Shown: positions 35,413 to 48,100 of the stretch, piece after piece
Position numbering within the stretch: position 1 is the stretch's first letter
How the letters are laid out: each line of letters starts with the position of its first letter
DNA from: Owenia fusiformis
Lineage: Eukaryota; Annelida; Polychaeta; Sabellida; Oweniidae
DNA length: 64,000 nucleotides
Reading direction: 5' to 3'
Assembly (NCBI GenBank): GCA_903813345.2
Contig: CAIIXF020000002.1
Coordinates: 10,932,150-10,996,149, forward strand
Made by a program: the position numbers and the translations under genes
The notes under the pieces: generated by a model
Seen by the model: only the letters and a program-made list of their open reading frames with translations
Told to the model about the DNA's origin: nothing
Database searches by the model: none

Positions 35413-36960
35413 TTAGACGTTGGTATCATAACCAAATTCACTAATGAGGGTTTGTCTGTGTGACTCCTTCAGTTGAGGCTTGGTACATGCTGAAATCTCA
35501 ATGTACTTGTTTGAAAAATATGGAAACCTTGCAAGTATGCATTCGGACCTTATGCAATAGAATTTCTTAGTGAACCCTGCTGATGGACGTGGTTCACCAG
35601 TATTCCTGTCCTTCCACATCCACCTCTCTTTGTGTGAGAATACAATATCGAATGGATCCTTCTGCTGCATCCTCGAGAATGAAAATCTGCAGTGGCCACA
35701 CTCCTTCGCAATTTCTTCCTCCATGAGAAAACAAACCACAAACTTTTCATCATTGTGCTATATCTGGTTGTAAGGACGAGCATGAATAACTTCCGATGCT
35801 GCTTCACCCACAGACCTGAGTGGGGGCCTCCACTGGTTGCGGTGCCGACCACCTTTCTTTCCAGCTGCTTCTTTTGTTGGCTCTGCAAGAGGTACTTTTG
35901 ATATTTTCCCATGACCTTTCTTGGATAGTAGGTGGTCAATATGTTGTCTGAGGAGCTCCAGCTTTTCCGCAACACACAAACTGTGTTTGCAAAGTAGATT
36001 GCACTTGTAACACTGACAGGTGCAAGATACATACGAACTGTAAACAGTGCATTCATACATTTTCAAGGTATTTATCCCGGTTTGCTAGATCAAACGATGG
36101 TGCTTTTGTAACAGCACTCTCTATGTTGAGTAGTTTAGTTGCCTCATCCACAAATGTGTCAATCAAATCTTGTGATAGTTGTAGCAATGACAAAGCACAC
36201 TTAAGGTCAGTGGAATATGTTTTACATTCATTGTCCTCATAATTTCTCTCAGGTGGCAAATCCAGTGGCTTACCACTCAATATGTCCTCTATGGTCAGGG
36301 ATTGGCTTTCTTAATGAGCTGTTCTTGCTGTATGTCTGACATACTGAACCAATCATCAGGGTGGACATGCAGATGAGATGCCTCTTTGGAGAGTTCATAC
36401 TGATCACTAAGGCCAAGTAAAGCCCCCTTCATTTCATCATACTGATTTCTTTCTACCCCTTCCCATACACTTTTTACAAAGCTTAATTTTGTCATGGAGG
36501 TTTGTTTCTTTTTGCAACTAGTGAATGCCTCTTATTGACGTGTAAGTTTGTTGTTTATGCTTTCAGACTGATTGCCGTATGGCCGCAAAGGGATTCCATT
36601 CTCACCCAAAGGCATGCCGGCTTCTCTCCTTGGTTCCACAATCAAACATTCAGCCACCATGTCTTTATGTTTCATTAGAAACTGGAAAAAAGCTGATGGC
36701 CTATCATGAGGTTTTGATAAAATCTGGTTTTCCTCTGTACAAATGAAATCCTTAATTGAAGCAAGTCGTGTCTCAAGTTATGCTCTGTCCCTAGCCTCCA
36801 GAATTCCGCCAACCTGATCTCTGCCAAAGACTTTGTTGAGGAAAACCTTCTGTTGTTCCTTCCTTTGAACCCCAATATCGTGCAATTTTTTTGCCATTCT
36901 CACGGAAGTGGCGAGACCTCTGCTATCTTAGTTAAAAAAAATCTAAAATCACATGGTTTT
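35413..36960 (-). pseudogene. Mutator-like (SWIM) transposase remnant, C-terminal half
   Basis: On the minus strand, in several frames, the protein reads HDIGVQRKEQQKVFLNKVFG, REAGMPLGENGIPLRPYGNQ, KLSFVKSVWEGVERNQYDEM, LHVHPDDWFSMSDIQQEQL and PLDLPPERN. The SWIM motif follows (YVSCTCQCYKCNLLCKH). After a stop come HNDEKFVVCFLMEEEIAKE, CGHCRFSFSRM ... VFSHKE ... FYCIRSEC. This order is that of a MULE-type transposase family abundant in cnidarians and molluscs. There are at least four frameshifts and two stops. The sequence ends at about 36960 just inside the right terminal repeat, so the DDE catalytic part is lost. It is probably the former resident transposase of the 14.9-kb element. Confidence 0.75.
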
Positions 36961-37034
36961 TTCATTTCCTGTTTGGTGTAAATTTCGAATAACTTCTCCA
37001 AGACCTTAAGCTTATCTTTATATCTATATCTGTA

Positions 37035-37900
37035 AGACTATCTTTTGTAGAATCTGTATGTTACTGGGGAACACATGTGCCAGAGGCAAGACTACCTCGC
37101 GAGCAGAGCGAGGCACGATGATTGATTCTTAGTTTTATAACAGGGTCTTAGTTTTATTACGTGCGGGGTCTTAGTTTTATAACAGGGTCTTAGACCTGTA
37201 TGTTACTGGGGAACTCGAGGGATAGAGCCGAGACTACCTTAAAATTATGTATATGTGTATGTTACTAGGGAAAACAAGGGTCAGTGGCAAGACTACAATA
37301 TGTGTATGTTACTAGGGTAAACAAGGGCCAGAGGCAAGACTACCATGTGTAGATTCTGTATGTGAGAAGGGAACACAAGGACCAAAAGCAAGACTACCTT
37401 TTGTAGAATCTTTATGTTAGTGGGGAGAATCTGTATATTAGAAGGGAACACAAGGACCAGAAGCAAGACTACCTTTTGTAGAATCTTTATGTTAGTGGGG
37501 AGAATCTGTATATTAGAAGGGAACACAAGGACCAGAAGCAAGACTATCTTTTGTAGAATCTGTATGTTACTGGGGAACACAAGGCCCAGAGGCAAGACTA
37601 CCTTGTGGCGAGCAGAGCAAGGCACAGTGACTGATTCTTATAACAGGGTCTTAGTTTTATAACAGGGTCTTAGTTTTATAACGTGGGGGATCTTAGTTTT
37701 ATAACAGGGTCTTAGTTTTATTACGTGGGGGGTCTTAGTTTTATAACAGGGTCTTAGTTTTATTACGTGAGGGGTCTTAGTTTTATAACAGGGTCTTAGT
37801 TTTATTACGTGGGGGGTCTTAGTTTTATAACAGGGTCTTAGTTTTATAATGTGGGGGGTCTTAGTTTTGTAGGTCTTAGGTCTTAGTTTTGTAGACACCC
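37035..37900. repeat. Right terminal inverted repeat of the 14.9-kb element
   Basis: It is the reverse complement of the left terminal repeat: array of CTTAGTTTTATAACAGGGT units at 37625-37900, the longer GACCAGAAGCAAGACTACC units at 37290-37625, the segment next to the Tc1 site in the other arm at 37200-37290, and a short inner array at 37130-37200. The outer array has far fewer units than its left counterpart (about 275 versus 480 bp). The last ~95 bp inward have no match on the left. Confidence 0.85.
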
Positions 37901-37910
37901 GTTGAGTAAT

Positions 37911-37990
37911 GTTAATAATTGTTCAGCCTGTGAGTTAGACAGCCTTGAAGAAGTTATATGAATCCAGGTTAATGTGAAGCCAAAGTCTAT
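37911..37990 (-). pseudogene. Upstream piece of the split EnSpm-like transposase
   Basis: Read leftward this encodes LTWIHITSSRLSNSQAEQLL and then TLLN, which joins in frame to MHLLVPNPVYASLTQ at 23026 once the insert and one copy of GTTGAGTAAT are ignored. It shows that the two flanks were one gene. No further upstream codons are recognised. Confidence 0.75.
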
Positions 37991-38800
37991 TTTTATACTA
38001 CTTGTTAGCGGATGAGGATACAATATTAATGAAACAATTGGTGAACATTTTACGAAAGTTCATAATATTACCAAAGAATTGTTAAACAAAATTGATGTGA
38101 AATCATTTTATGCTACTTGGTGTTAAAATAAGATTGTATTTATTATGTTTTACCATGCTTGTACATGAATGTTTTATTTATTATTTACTTTATTGGACTT
38201 ATATCTTGATGTACCTTAAATGTGTTCAAGAAACCAATAGTTATTGTTAATATTAACATGTTAACAGGGAAGGAACTCAACCAGTAATAGTGAAATCTAT
38301 ATTTAGTTGGCTGAATCTATACCCAATGGTTACGTTAGACTGGTTGGGGATCATGACTAATGCGTACAGCCGGAATGGCTCAAAACACATTTAGCAACCT
38401 GTAAAAGAAAGAAGCGTGATACACCACTTTCAAGACTGATCAGTCAGAAGACTTTGACCTTCAGTTCGCCCTGCAAACCCCCCCCCCCCTCATCTGGCTA
38501 CGGGTCTGTCAACCATAAATGGATTTTAAATCTGGTGGTGTCAAATTAACCAAGAGAGATTGCTCTTTAAGTATTCCATTACGTTTATGGTTAAATGCCC
38601 AAAGTTTGAGAGATATTGACCATTTTGTAGTTGTAACATTTTTTTGAAACACTGTATATGATGGCATGAAAAATCATGAAATTTTGAATTGGATTAGGGA
38701 TGAAAATGCTATTAGCATTTGTATTGGTCGATAACATTGATTTATCAGAATTGAAAACATAATAAAATAAAAACATGATTTTCCTAATTTTATTGCAAAA
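37991..38800. other. Spacer without recognised features
   Basis: There is no gene. It contains a C run at about 38478-38488. Confidence 0.35.
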
Positions 38801-38804
38801 GACG

Positions 38805-38985
38805 TACAGAACATCACTTTTCTTAAAATCAATCACTTTAAGTATAATACAGAACATAACTTTTCTTATAATCAATCACATTAAGTGTAATAATCAATCA
38901 TATTTTTTGAAGATTTTTTCTTATAATCAATCACATTACGCGTTATACAGAACATAACTTTTCTTATAATCAATCACATTAAGTT
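38805..38985. repeat. ~45-bp tandem repeat, about four units
   Basis: Units share ACAGAACATAACTTTTCTTA and TAATCAATCACATTAAG with substitutions and small indels. Open frames here arise from the repeat. Confidence 0.7.
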
Positions 38986-39429
38986 AATCTAATCATGGTT
39001 CTAAAGCATTTGGTACCTAACTGTGGAATTAAGAATTGATTTGTTTAATCTACAATAAATTGTATAGTATATACATTAACTTTAACTTAGTTAACGTTAA
39101 CTAAAAATTTAACTAACTTATACTTAATATGAGTGCATGCTTAACGTTACTTATACTAGAAGAACATATCAATACAGCATGGCATCCTTCAAGATTCTTG
39201 GCATTGGTCATGGATTTCTATGGAAATATAGAGGTATTTCAAGAAACAAAGATTCAGTAAAAATCTGAAAATAATGAGAGTGAAGTCATATGGTCACAAT
39301 GTTGAAGAGAAGATGGTCACCACTATGCTGATGAGGTATATTGTAATTATCTTACGTCGGTAAGGTGATGAGAAGTAGATGTTGTTGTACCCATTCTTGC
39401 ATAGTTGATTGATCACATCGTCATATATC

Positions 39430-41310
39430 TTTTTTTATTAGCTGCTACAGTCTCATCAGCGCACTTCCCATCTTCATAGCTTGTTTCGCCCCATTAAAGT
39501 GCGTACAAACTCAGATGGGTGGGGAAGCAGGGTGATCAAATCCCACTCACTGATACAGCCAGCTCTCTCTACAACGCAGCCATAGCCATCTGGATGACCG
39601 CTCCGCCACTTGGCATGTCTCTAAGAGGGCCTTCTTTCTTTTCCTAGGAAGAATGCCAACAAATTTAAACATCCAGCTCAGAGATTTTGCTGCTAGTCCT
39701 CTGGCTCCTACTTCAACTGGGAAGCAATGGGTGGACCAGCCGTTCTGTGAAGCTTCCTGGACTATATCCTGGTATTTAAACCTTTTCAGTTCATTAGATA
39801 CTTCAATCCTGTCCTCCCACAGGACTGTCAACTCTATAAAGATGATTGTCTTTGTGGATTCAGACTTGATGACAATGTCTGGTCGGAGAGTTGTCTGGGC
39901 AACGTGTTGGGGAAATATAAGCCGCTTCCCTACATCCACTAACATAATCCAGTCTGTTGCCTTGTAGAGAATCCCAGGTGTTGATGGTGAATTACTCTTT
40001 GAGAAGGCTGAAGTCCTGGTTGGTGTCTCTCCTTCCTGAAGGCTATCATCTTAGATGGTTTAGGGCAGGTAGGATGGTCATTAAAGATTGGGCCTATGTG
40101 TCTGGATATTTCCTTAAGTACTTGGTCATGTCGCCATGTATACCTGCCTTCAGTGAGGGCTATCTTGCATGAACTGAGGATGTGGTTCAAAGTTGCTGGT
40201 TGACCACATAGCTTGCATGCTGGGTCTTCTTTTAATCTCCAGGTTGGAGGGAGTGGGTAGTGTGTCACTTAGTGCAGAAAGGAGGAATGACAGAGAGCTT
40301 TCTAGAGATTGCAACATCTGGTGCCATGACATCTGTCTATTCTCGATGGAGCCCCAGTTCATCCACGCGCCTTGACTACCGAGACTGGTAGCCTTGATGT
40401 ATCTTCTTTCTTCCTCTGACTTTCTGACCTCATCCTGGACCATCTTTCTTCTTGTCTCGCTATCAGCTTTTGACCAAGGTACTCTGCCATACATTGTAGC
40501 TTCCCAGACCCTTCCTGCCTTCAGCAACAGTACCCACAATATCGCTGTGACGCAACCTTGTTTCAGCATCTGACAGTGCATTCTGCGGGCTCCACTTTCT
40601 TCCTGGGCGAGAAGGAATGTTAGTCTTCCTTGCGATAGGGTCCTTAGAGTGCTTTAGTAGCATTGAGGTGCGTACTTTGGTGACTTTGTACTCCTCCACC
40701 AGTGAGGACACTGGTAATGCTACTGGAGAGGATGTGTAGTAGAGGTTGATGTTGCTAAACGATCTTGATACACCCATCCATACTCTGAGGTACTTGCTAA
40801 TGGTTCTTTCCATCTTCTCAATAATGGTCAGTGGAAAGTCACACATAGCGAAGGGCCAGTTCAGTCTTGGTATGATTCCATGTTGGAAGCACCAGACTTT
40901 CTACTTGCCAGGTAGTAAAGTCTTGTTGATGGTTGAAAGCCAGCTATCAAGTTGCTTGACTGTGTTGTCCACACTGTTCCTGTCAGACAGGTTGTCATCA
41001 AACCACTTGCCTAAACATTTGATAGGGTTCTCCTTTGTGGTTGGAATCCTCTCCCCTTGCATCGTGATGGATCGAGCTTCAACTTTGCCCTTCAAGATGG
41101 TTAAACTTCTTGATTTCTTTGGTTTAAAATTCAGACGTCCCCAAGTTGCGAGTTCTTCAGGCGATTGAGGATCCATCTGGTGCCTATTTCTGTGTCAGTT
41201 GTAACTGTGATGTCATCCATGAAAGAGCAGCATGGTGGATGTTGATAACCGTCGCTTGTCTTGGGTCCTTTGCACTCTCTAGAGGCTTCTTTCAAAAGGC
41301 TTCTTTCTAC
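39430..41310 (-). mobile_element. LINE with restriction-like endonuclease, 5'-truncated and decayed
   Basis: The minus strand carries the 3' part of a non-LTR element of the R2/NeSL-like group, in about six frames. From 5': FMDDITVTTDTEIGTRWILN (RT catalytic box, FMDD) near 41210; LNFKPKKSRSLTILKG; NPIKCLGKWFDDNLSD; ISKYLRVWMGVSRSFSN; a CCHC finger CKLCGQPATLNHILSSC near 40200; and the endonuclease block RPDIVIKSESTKTIIFIELT near 39870. These elements nick DNA with that endonuclease and prime reverse transcription on it. At least five frameshifts disable it. The 5' end meets a different repeat at about 41310. A short 3' UTR with GGGGCGAAACAAGC follows to about 39430; no target duplication could be defined. 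Confidence 0.82.
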
Positions 41311-42600
41311 TAGAAAACAGCAACTGCATGGAATAGCAAATCCCAATGAACAAAGCATGTTTTCATCAATAACTGGTATCTTGAAATTTCTTCTATGCTC
41401 TAAATATTTAGATTTTAAGTCAAGACACAAAACTTTAGTGATCAAACTGTAAGGTCAAGGTTATACTTGTATAAAGCTTAAGAAATACTTTCTAGGCTTT
41501 GCTGAAAAATACAAATCATTAATTTTGAAGTTTCAAGTTTTACCACTTGAGATGCTGAAGGATGTAGGAATTGTTTAAGACATTTGCGCTGAACTCACAA
41601 TTTTTCACTTGGCACCTTTTGAGGTGGATCCCTGCTATGGCATCAATGGTTGAGAAATAGGAATCGAAACCACCATAGTTTTCTCCTGATGACCATTGTG
41701 AATTATTGTGTTTTATGGATTATGGCGATGGCTTTTATGAATGGATGTTGACCCTTTAAAACGCCTATAGACTTTGAGACTGGATTTTATCTATCCCACA
41801 TCATTTGAGACTGAATGCTCTATCTTGTATGAGTAATTTGTATCTACAACTATTTTTGACGTTATGAGTATTAGCTATCAATTTCTAATTTTTTCTTCAA
41901 CATGTATTGTAATGACTTCAGTATGGATGAAATGTCCCTTGGTGTTCTGGTCTTGGATTGTGATGTCGGCTCTTGAATGGTGGGGGAAAGGGGGTATTAG
42001 ACATTGTTTCTTTTCATGTTAGATTATCATGTTTTGGGATATACGGGGTTTGTTTTTCTTGACTGGTATGCACTTAGAGTTTGCTTTTTCTTGCTAAATT
42101 CCATCACAACTTTTGGTCCTTTCCCTTTGGCACTTGTGCTCAGATATTTCTTTGTTTTGAGGTATCAGTATATAAAATTTGAATCAAATCTGTCCACTGG
42201 CTTTTTGATATTATGTTATTTACGAAAAATGGCACTTTGAAATCCAGGTGTCATTTTGAAAATCTTTTCTCCAGCAGAGCTTTTTTGTCTCTACACATAA
42301 GCATATAAAATTTAATGCCTATCTTGAAAATGTCTTCTTGAGCAAAGCTTCTTTGTACCTAGGCATCAGGATATAAAATTTGAACTGAATCCATCAACTA
42401 GTACATGTATTTGAGCTATCAAAGATTATATTTTTTATAAAAAAATGGGAGCTATTTTGAATTGGTCATATTGAAAATTCCCTCTTCAACAGAGGTTGTA
42501 CATCCATTAGGTGAAAGCTTAAAAAATTTGAATCAAATCCGTCAAGCGGTATTTGTTAACCCCTAGACAGACAGATGGACGGACGAATGGATGGATGGTT
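41311..42600. repeat. Dispersed repeat complex
   Basis: The start TAGAAAACAGCAACTGC ... AGCAAATCCCAAYGAACAA recurs at 56213. The part 41402-41571 (GTCAAGGTTATACTTGTA, TTTCAAGTTTTACCACTTGA) recurs at 4390-4546. From 42130 to 42560 related ~100-bp phrases (ATATAAAATTTGAATCAAAT) repeat, ending in a GACAGACGGACGG-like simple repeat. It looks like one non-coding dispersed element family with internal repeats; its superfamily is not clear. Confidence 0.55.
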
Positions 42601-42625
42601 TCTGTATGTCCCTCTCGAACTTATA

Positions 42626-43282
42626 TATAATTACATTACATATTGTTTTTCTAGCAAATAATATTTTTTACATTTCTGTATTGTTTAATGTAGATAGAAC
42701 CTTTCTGCATGAACATTTTTTGGGGATAATCGTTGAGTCAAGCAAAACAAAAATGTGTCATATTCGTAAGATCATTTTGATTTTTGCAAATTATTTTCAT
42801 TAATTCATATAGTTCATAGTTTTTAACAAATCTTCATTGCAAATTATTTATTTACACTGCTATTGTTATTTTAATTCAATAGTGCTCCGTCAAGCAGTTT
42901 TACATGTGTGTCCGTGTGTGTGTGGAGGGGGGGGGAAGCATGTACTTCGGTCTTAAAATTATTAAGACTATGCCAAATAAAGCAAATTCAGTAAATAACA
43001 TATCTAAATAGGTTTAATAATTACGTTACATATTGTTTTTCTAGCAAATGATATTTTTTCGATATTACTTTCTACATTTCTGTATTGTTTAATGTAGATA
43101 GAACCTTTCTGCATACACAATTTTTGGATAATCGTTTAGTTTTGAGCAAAATAAAATGTTTCATATTTGTAAAATCATTTTGATTTATGCAAATTATTTT
43201 CATTAATTCATATAGTTATTGTTATTAACAAATCTTCATTGCAAATTATTTATTTACACTGCTGTTGTTATTTTAATTCGCA
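42626..43282. repeat. ~265-bp direct duplication
   Basis: 42626-42885 and 43015-43282 are diverged copies (TTACATATTGTTTTTCTAGC; TGTATTGTTTAATGTAGATA; AACAAATCTTCATTGCAAAT). The ~130 bp between them contains GT-rich and G-run sequence. Confidence 0.75.
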
Positions 43283-43340
43283 TAATTGGTTATTACATAT
43301 TTTTTAATTTGTATTTTTGTTGAAATCAGATTGATCAGTT

Positions 43341-44900
43341 ATGGCTGATGAAACAGAGGTATTTTTCAGACATAGATGACAGCATCCTAGCATCAATGCA
43401 CATCCCAGACAGCACCGACATAACTCCTGAGAAAAAGAAAGCCATAAGTTACATCCCCCCTGCATTTGAAGCAACATGAATCAGTCGTCAAGTAAAATAC
43501 ACAAAAAGTGATAATCAACCAATGTCTCCAGTCACCTATATATCATCTACTACTCTTAACAGATCTCCAAATAATGGTATCCGAGAGTGATGATGCCCCA
43601 TTGTCAATCATCAGCAAAACAGGTAACTAAAAAATCGAACCTCGGAGTGACAATATGCCGATATCAACAGCTACTGTAAAAGAACCTCATAATGAATCCC
43701 ATGAATGTCAACGCCTCAATGTCACCATACACTGAAACATGCCATCAAATAAAGGAACACACTACTGATGGTCCCCAACTATTCTCACCCACAGAAAATG
43801 ATCCCCAAGTGTCTCAACATACAAGAGCAGATTCCCAAACAATATCCAAGCAAGCTATATCAGTTTCCCCCAAAATAAAGCCAAATGTGAGTGATACAAA
43901 TATTAGTGTGAGAAATAACCCCCAAACAAACACAAGTGAAGGTTTTGATGGCTTTAATTCTTCAGTTAATGAACCTTTGACTAAATGCATCAAATCTGAA
44001 AATAAAGATGAAAATACTTTCAATGAATCAGACAACGAGCCACTTGCTAACCTGCTATATCATGATATAGAATCAACTTTAGATGACTCTGATAATGATT
44101 CAGACTACCGCCCACCAAGGTATGACTCATCAGATTCATCATCAAATTCATCTGAGCTGATAGATGTGGAGCTTTCAGATGAGGAAATTGAAGCCTACAA
44201 ACCTCATCATGAACCAAGAACCAATATGAAATGAAGGAAAATAGAACATCAGACAAAGACATACTTGATAAAAAGACGCAAATGTGGCCGTATGCTGAAA
44301 CAACCTAACAGCCCAGGCGAAACAGACATGGCCCAAGTTCTAAGAAGAAGCAGAGACGACGCTGAAAGGCATGATAAAATTGTTAATGCACATACAAAAA
44401 ACTGCGAAGCTTGTTGAAAAGTAATGGGCAGATACTTGTACAGATACTAGGAGATGGTGATTGTTTCTACCATGCAGTTGGATTAATGTTTAATCAAACA
44501 GCAGATCATATAAAGGAGGAAATATTTCTTCATTTAGAAGCTTTCTCTGAAATCTACATGGAGTTTGTTCCAGAAGGTGAATCTTATTCTAAAGTAGTAC
44601 AAGACCTTGGATCATCCTGGACTGCACTAGCAGGTGATTTCCTTCCTTTAGCAGTAGCAAATATGTTTCAAGTAAATCTCACTATATTCACCACAAAACA
44701 AGATCAGCCAATTATAAACTTCTCCCCAAATATGGCAATCCAAACCTCATCTCCAATAAAGGGTCAATCTCCAGGATACAATCTAACATATCTAGCAGTA
44801 CCAGGCCATGAACATTATGATTTAAGTGTGCCTTTTCATGAGTCAACTGCATCATTCTCAAAGAAAAGTACCAAACCAAAAGAAAAACAACATGTTTCAC
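43341..44900 (+). pseudogene. OTU-protease part of a transposon gene, upstream of the P-like insertion
   Basis: Possible start ATG at 43350 (MADETE), then acidic Ser/Asp-rich sequence in broken frames, an open frame at 43692-44234 rich in Ser, Asn and Asp, and an OTU domain from 44411. The OTU features are ILGDGDCFYHAVGLMF (Asp and catalytic Cys), LPLAVANMFQVNLTIFTT, and LAVPGHEHYDLSV (catalytic His). OTU proteases remove ubiquitin, and related cysteine proteases ride on several large eukaryotic DNA transposons. The frame ends KSTKPKEKQHVSP at the P-like element and resumes at 62236. Frameshifts before 44400 mean this copy is not intact, although the OTU domain itself is uninterrupted. Confidence 0.75.
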
Positions 44901-44975
44901 CATGGACGTATATCATCTGGATACCTAACAGCCGTTTGACCTACTTTCGGTCTGTGTTTCGGTCACGTGACTAGC
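44901..44975 (+). repeat. Left end of the P-like element
   Basis: The 31-bp inverted repeat is 44901-44931. After a gap, the subterminal block GTTTCGGTCACGTGA follows. It has the E-box-like palindrome TCACGTGA and could be a transposase or host-factor site, as P elements use internal sites. Confidence 0.85.
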
Positions 44976-45115
44976 CTCTATTTGAATCAAAATCAGAGCC
45001 TCGTAATCAAACGTATTCCCCTGGGGAAGACTCAGACGTCATTGCTAAAGATGACGTCATTGTGCGCAATTTATATGCGCATTGAACAACATCCGGGCTT
45101 CCTTCTGTTGTTAAA

Positions 45116-48100
45116 ATGGCGTCAAATGATTTTCTCTTTTCAGAAGACTTGGATTGCGTTTTGGACATTTTAGAATTAGATCTTGACGAAGCTGATGAAG
45201 TTGACGAAGTTGCGACGATTCGAGGCAAACAGGGAACAAAGAAAAAGACATCAACTCAGGGAGCAAAAAAGAGAAATACACTTATAGGTAGATATCTAGA
45301 CCCAAAAATTTAGCCTTACAGATTTAGCCTAGACTAGGCGCCCTATCTGTATTTTACAAGTGACCAACAGACCCAGATGGCCTCTTGTACAGGGTGACCA
45401 GAAATAAATGTGTCCTAATTTTAAGTAAATTTTACTCCAGTTTTTAGGCACTACCACTGGTTACCCCCATAAATGTGGGGATCTTAATTGGGGTTTGTAC
45501 TTGGAAGTCAAGATTCTATTACGAGTTTACGTCCACTACGCATTTCCGGAAGTGAATTGGATTTCAACTAATTCAATGAACGCGGAAGTTGACTCGTCAA
45601 ATTAAATTAACAAATTTGAGGAGACGATACATGTTTCATGGATAAGGGGGTATTCAGTTTACTGAAAAATGAGCAATGTTTTGAATAAAAGTCAGTAATT
45701 GAAAAAATATCGACATTTGAGATTGAATAGAGTCGTCGAACTGAAGCCATTTTTACGACAAAAATGGAGGTTTTGGGTCGAACGACATCACAGCGAATGT
45801 TCTTACCTGTCTAGATCGAAAGAGCATCCAAATTTTTGTCTAAATTGATAAGATTGTTGCATTCTGTTATGTTGGTGTGAGGGATGAGGTTGACTTGTAT
45901 AGTGTTGTGTCATCTCTATCTGAGCTTTGTGTCATGAAACCAAACTTTTAGGTAGTTTTTCTTTGAAATAAGGCAATACAAAGAGGGTGGGAATGCTTCA
46001 AATATGCCTAATCCGTCCAGGAGAGGAGTAATTATTATTAGAACTATTGGTAGTGCCTAAAAACTGGAGTAAAACGTTGTTGAAAATTAAGGTGGATAAC
46101 ATTTCTTTCTGGTAACCCTGTAGAAGACCCCCACCTGTACTAGACCCCCACTTGTAAAATACCGATAACCTTATTTTTGGGAAAAACAAGAAAATTCTCT
46201 CAAAGTTATTATTTTAGGAAAAACAAGAAAACTCCCTCGAAATTATTGAAAATATGTTTTAGGTAATAAAGTGTGGGGCTGCCTTGTACACAGAGATGTG
46301 AGCCGATAACCGACAATAAAAGACAATGTCTACAATCTGAATTGAAGTTGAAAGCCAATAACATTGTTGTATATTTTTGTCAGGCAATTATTATTCAATA
46401 GTGTCTGCAATTATATGCAATGATTGCAAGGGTTAAACAACAAGTAGATCTACTAGAAGAGGAACAAGAGGAAAATAACAAATGAATGCTGACTTTGGTA
46501 CAATTTACATGACATGTAACTGTGAGGTGGTGACACCTTTTCTTATGAACTGGTCAGTATGAAGCGAAGGTAATGGCCATCACCTTCAAACTGAAAATGA
46601 TATTTCTTGGATTTTGGTTTCATGACCGTTTCCATATCAAACATTTCCAGTTGTTATATGTACCTTTCCTTAAGCTTTGGAAGATATGGTTGAACTGTAG
46701 TGCCCATGCATGATACTAAACAAATGATTATACTTCAGAGATGTCATGTCATATAAGCCAGGTTTAGTTAAAATATCAAAGCATAACTCAAACTATAAAG
46801 TAGTTCAATTTGCTGAAAACTAAAAATATTGAAATCGACACTTTCCATTCGTCATCTTAAATGCGAAGGTGACTGCCATAACATTCGCTTGATACTGACC
46901 ATTGATATTGAAAATCAGTGGGAAGGGTCTCTAAAGAACATTGTGAGAGTCAGCTTGAACTCAAGTTAATTGAGAGAGTCAGCTTGAACTCAAGTTAATT
47001 GAGAGAGTCAGCTAGACTCAAATTTAAGCTCGAAAGAACATTGTGAGAGTCAGCTTGAACTCTTGCATTTGATCCCTTAAAACAATGTATATGATTGTAA
47101 GTGTCAGTTCCGATTCGTAACTAGTAATAAATGTGACATTGGAATAATGTTTCACTGACCTATTATTATTTTGTTGATATAAAGAATATCAGCTGAAAAA
47201 ATGATCTTAAAGGTAGCGTTTATGTGAAAAATGCTTTTAAAATAAAGTTATTCTTTAAAACTGCCTTGTAACAAGTAATGGGGGACACACTTGTTTTGTT
47301 TTAAAAAATTGCTTTCTTGGGACTCACCTAATGCAACTGTTGGATTCAAACCTGTACTCATAATGTAATATTCCCTTTTATACCATGGTCAGATCAATAT
47401 CAGGTATATAATAGAAAGTGAGAAATCACATATTTGGGACAGGGATGATATCAGGATTAGAGGGATGATATCAGGGATGATATTTATATCATAGTCATAC
47501 GGGGTAAATTAAAAACATTCTACTTTTTTTTTTAATTTTTGGGTTTAAAAATAAGTTTATCACTTAACTTAATAGTTTAAATTCTAGCCTTAATGGTACA
47601 TACAAACTGAGATTAATTAGGGAAATTTTAATGAAATGGTGCTTAATTTTTTGTAAAAATACTTTAAATTATAACACAAAACATCTGTTGCATGAGAATA
47701 ATTTCTAGATAAGACACATTTAATTTATTTCATTTATGTTAATTCACATAAAATTTCATTTACCAGTTTACAAAATCAAACTTGAAAATATATTACATAC
47801 AGGGTGATCCAGAAGTCAAAAGTGTTGCCATTTCTACATTATTTGACTAATCATCTTGAAACTTGGTACAGATGTTCTTCAAACATTATTGAGTCAACAT
47901 ATCAAATATAAAGGTTCTACTGTTTGATTGGTTCATTTCACGGTTACTATAGTAACCCGATGTGACGTCACACATTTAATTTTGTGAAAGAAATAGAACT
48001 CTTCTTGACTTTGGATATACTGATATCAATAATATTTCAAAATATTTTCATTTGTTTCATGTTGCAATTCAAACATCAATGTAGTATCACATATGATGTC

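Larger units (their letters stand above)
23027..37910. mobile_element. 14,864-bp Mutator-like element with array-type terminal inverted repeats
   Basis: The element body is 23037-37900. Its ends are GGGTGTCTACAAAACTAAG and the exact complement ending GTAGACACCC. The target duplication GTTGAGTAAT is found at 23027-23036 and 37901-37910. The terminal repeats are about 1 kb and are themselves tandem arrays. A 10-bp duplication and an internal SWIM-type transposase remnant (35413-36960) fit the Mutator/MULE superfamily, but the resident transposase is broken, so the assignment is inferred. It sits inside an EnSpm-like transposase gene and itself contains a Tc1-like and a second Mutator-like element. 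Confidence 0.85.
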
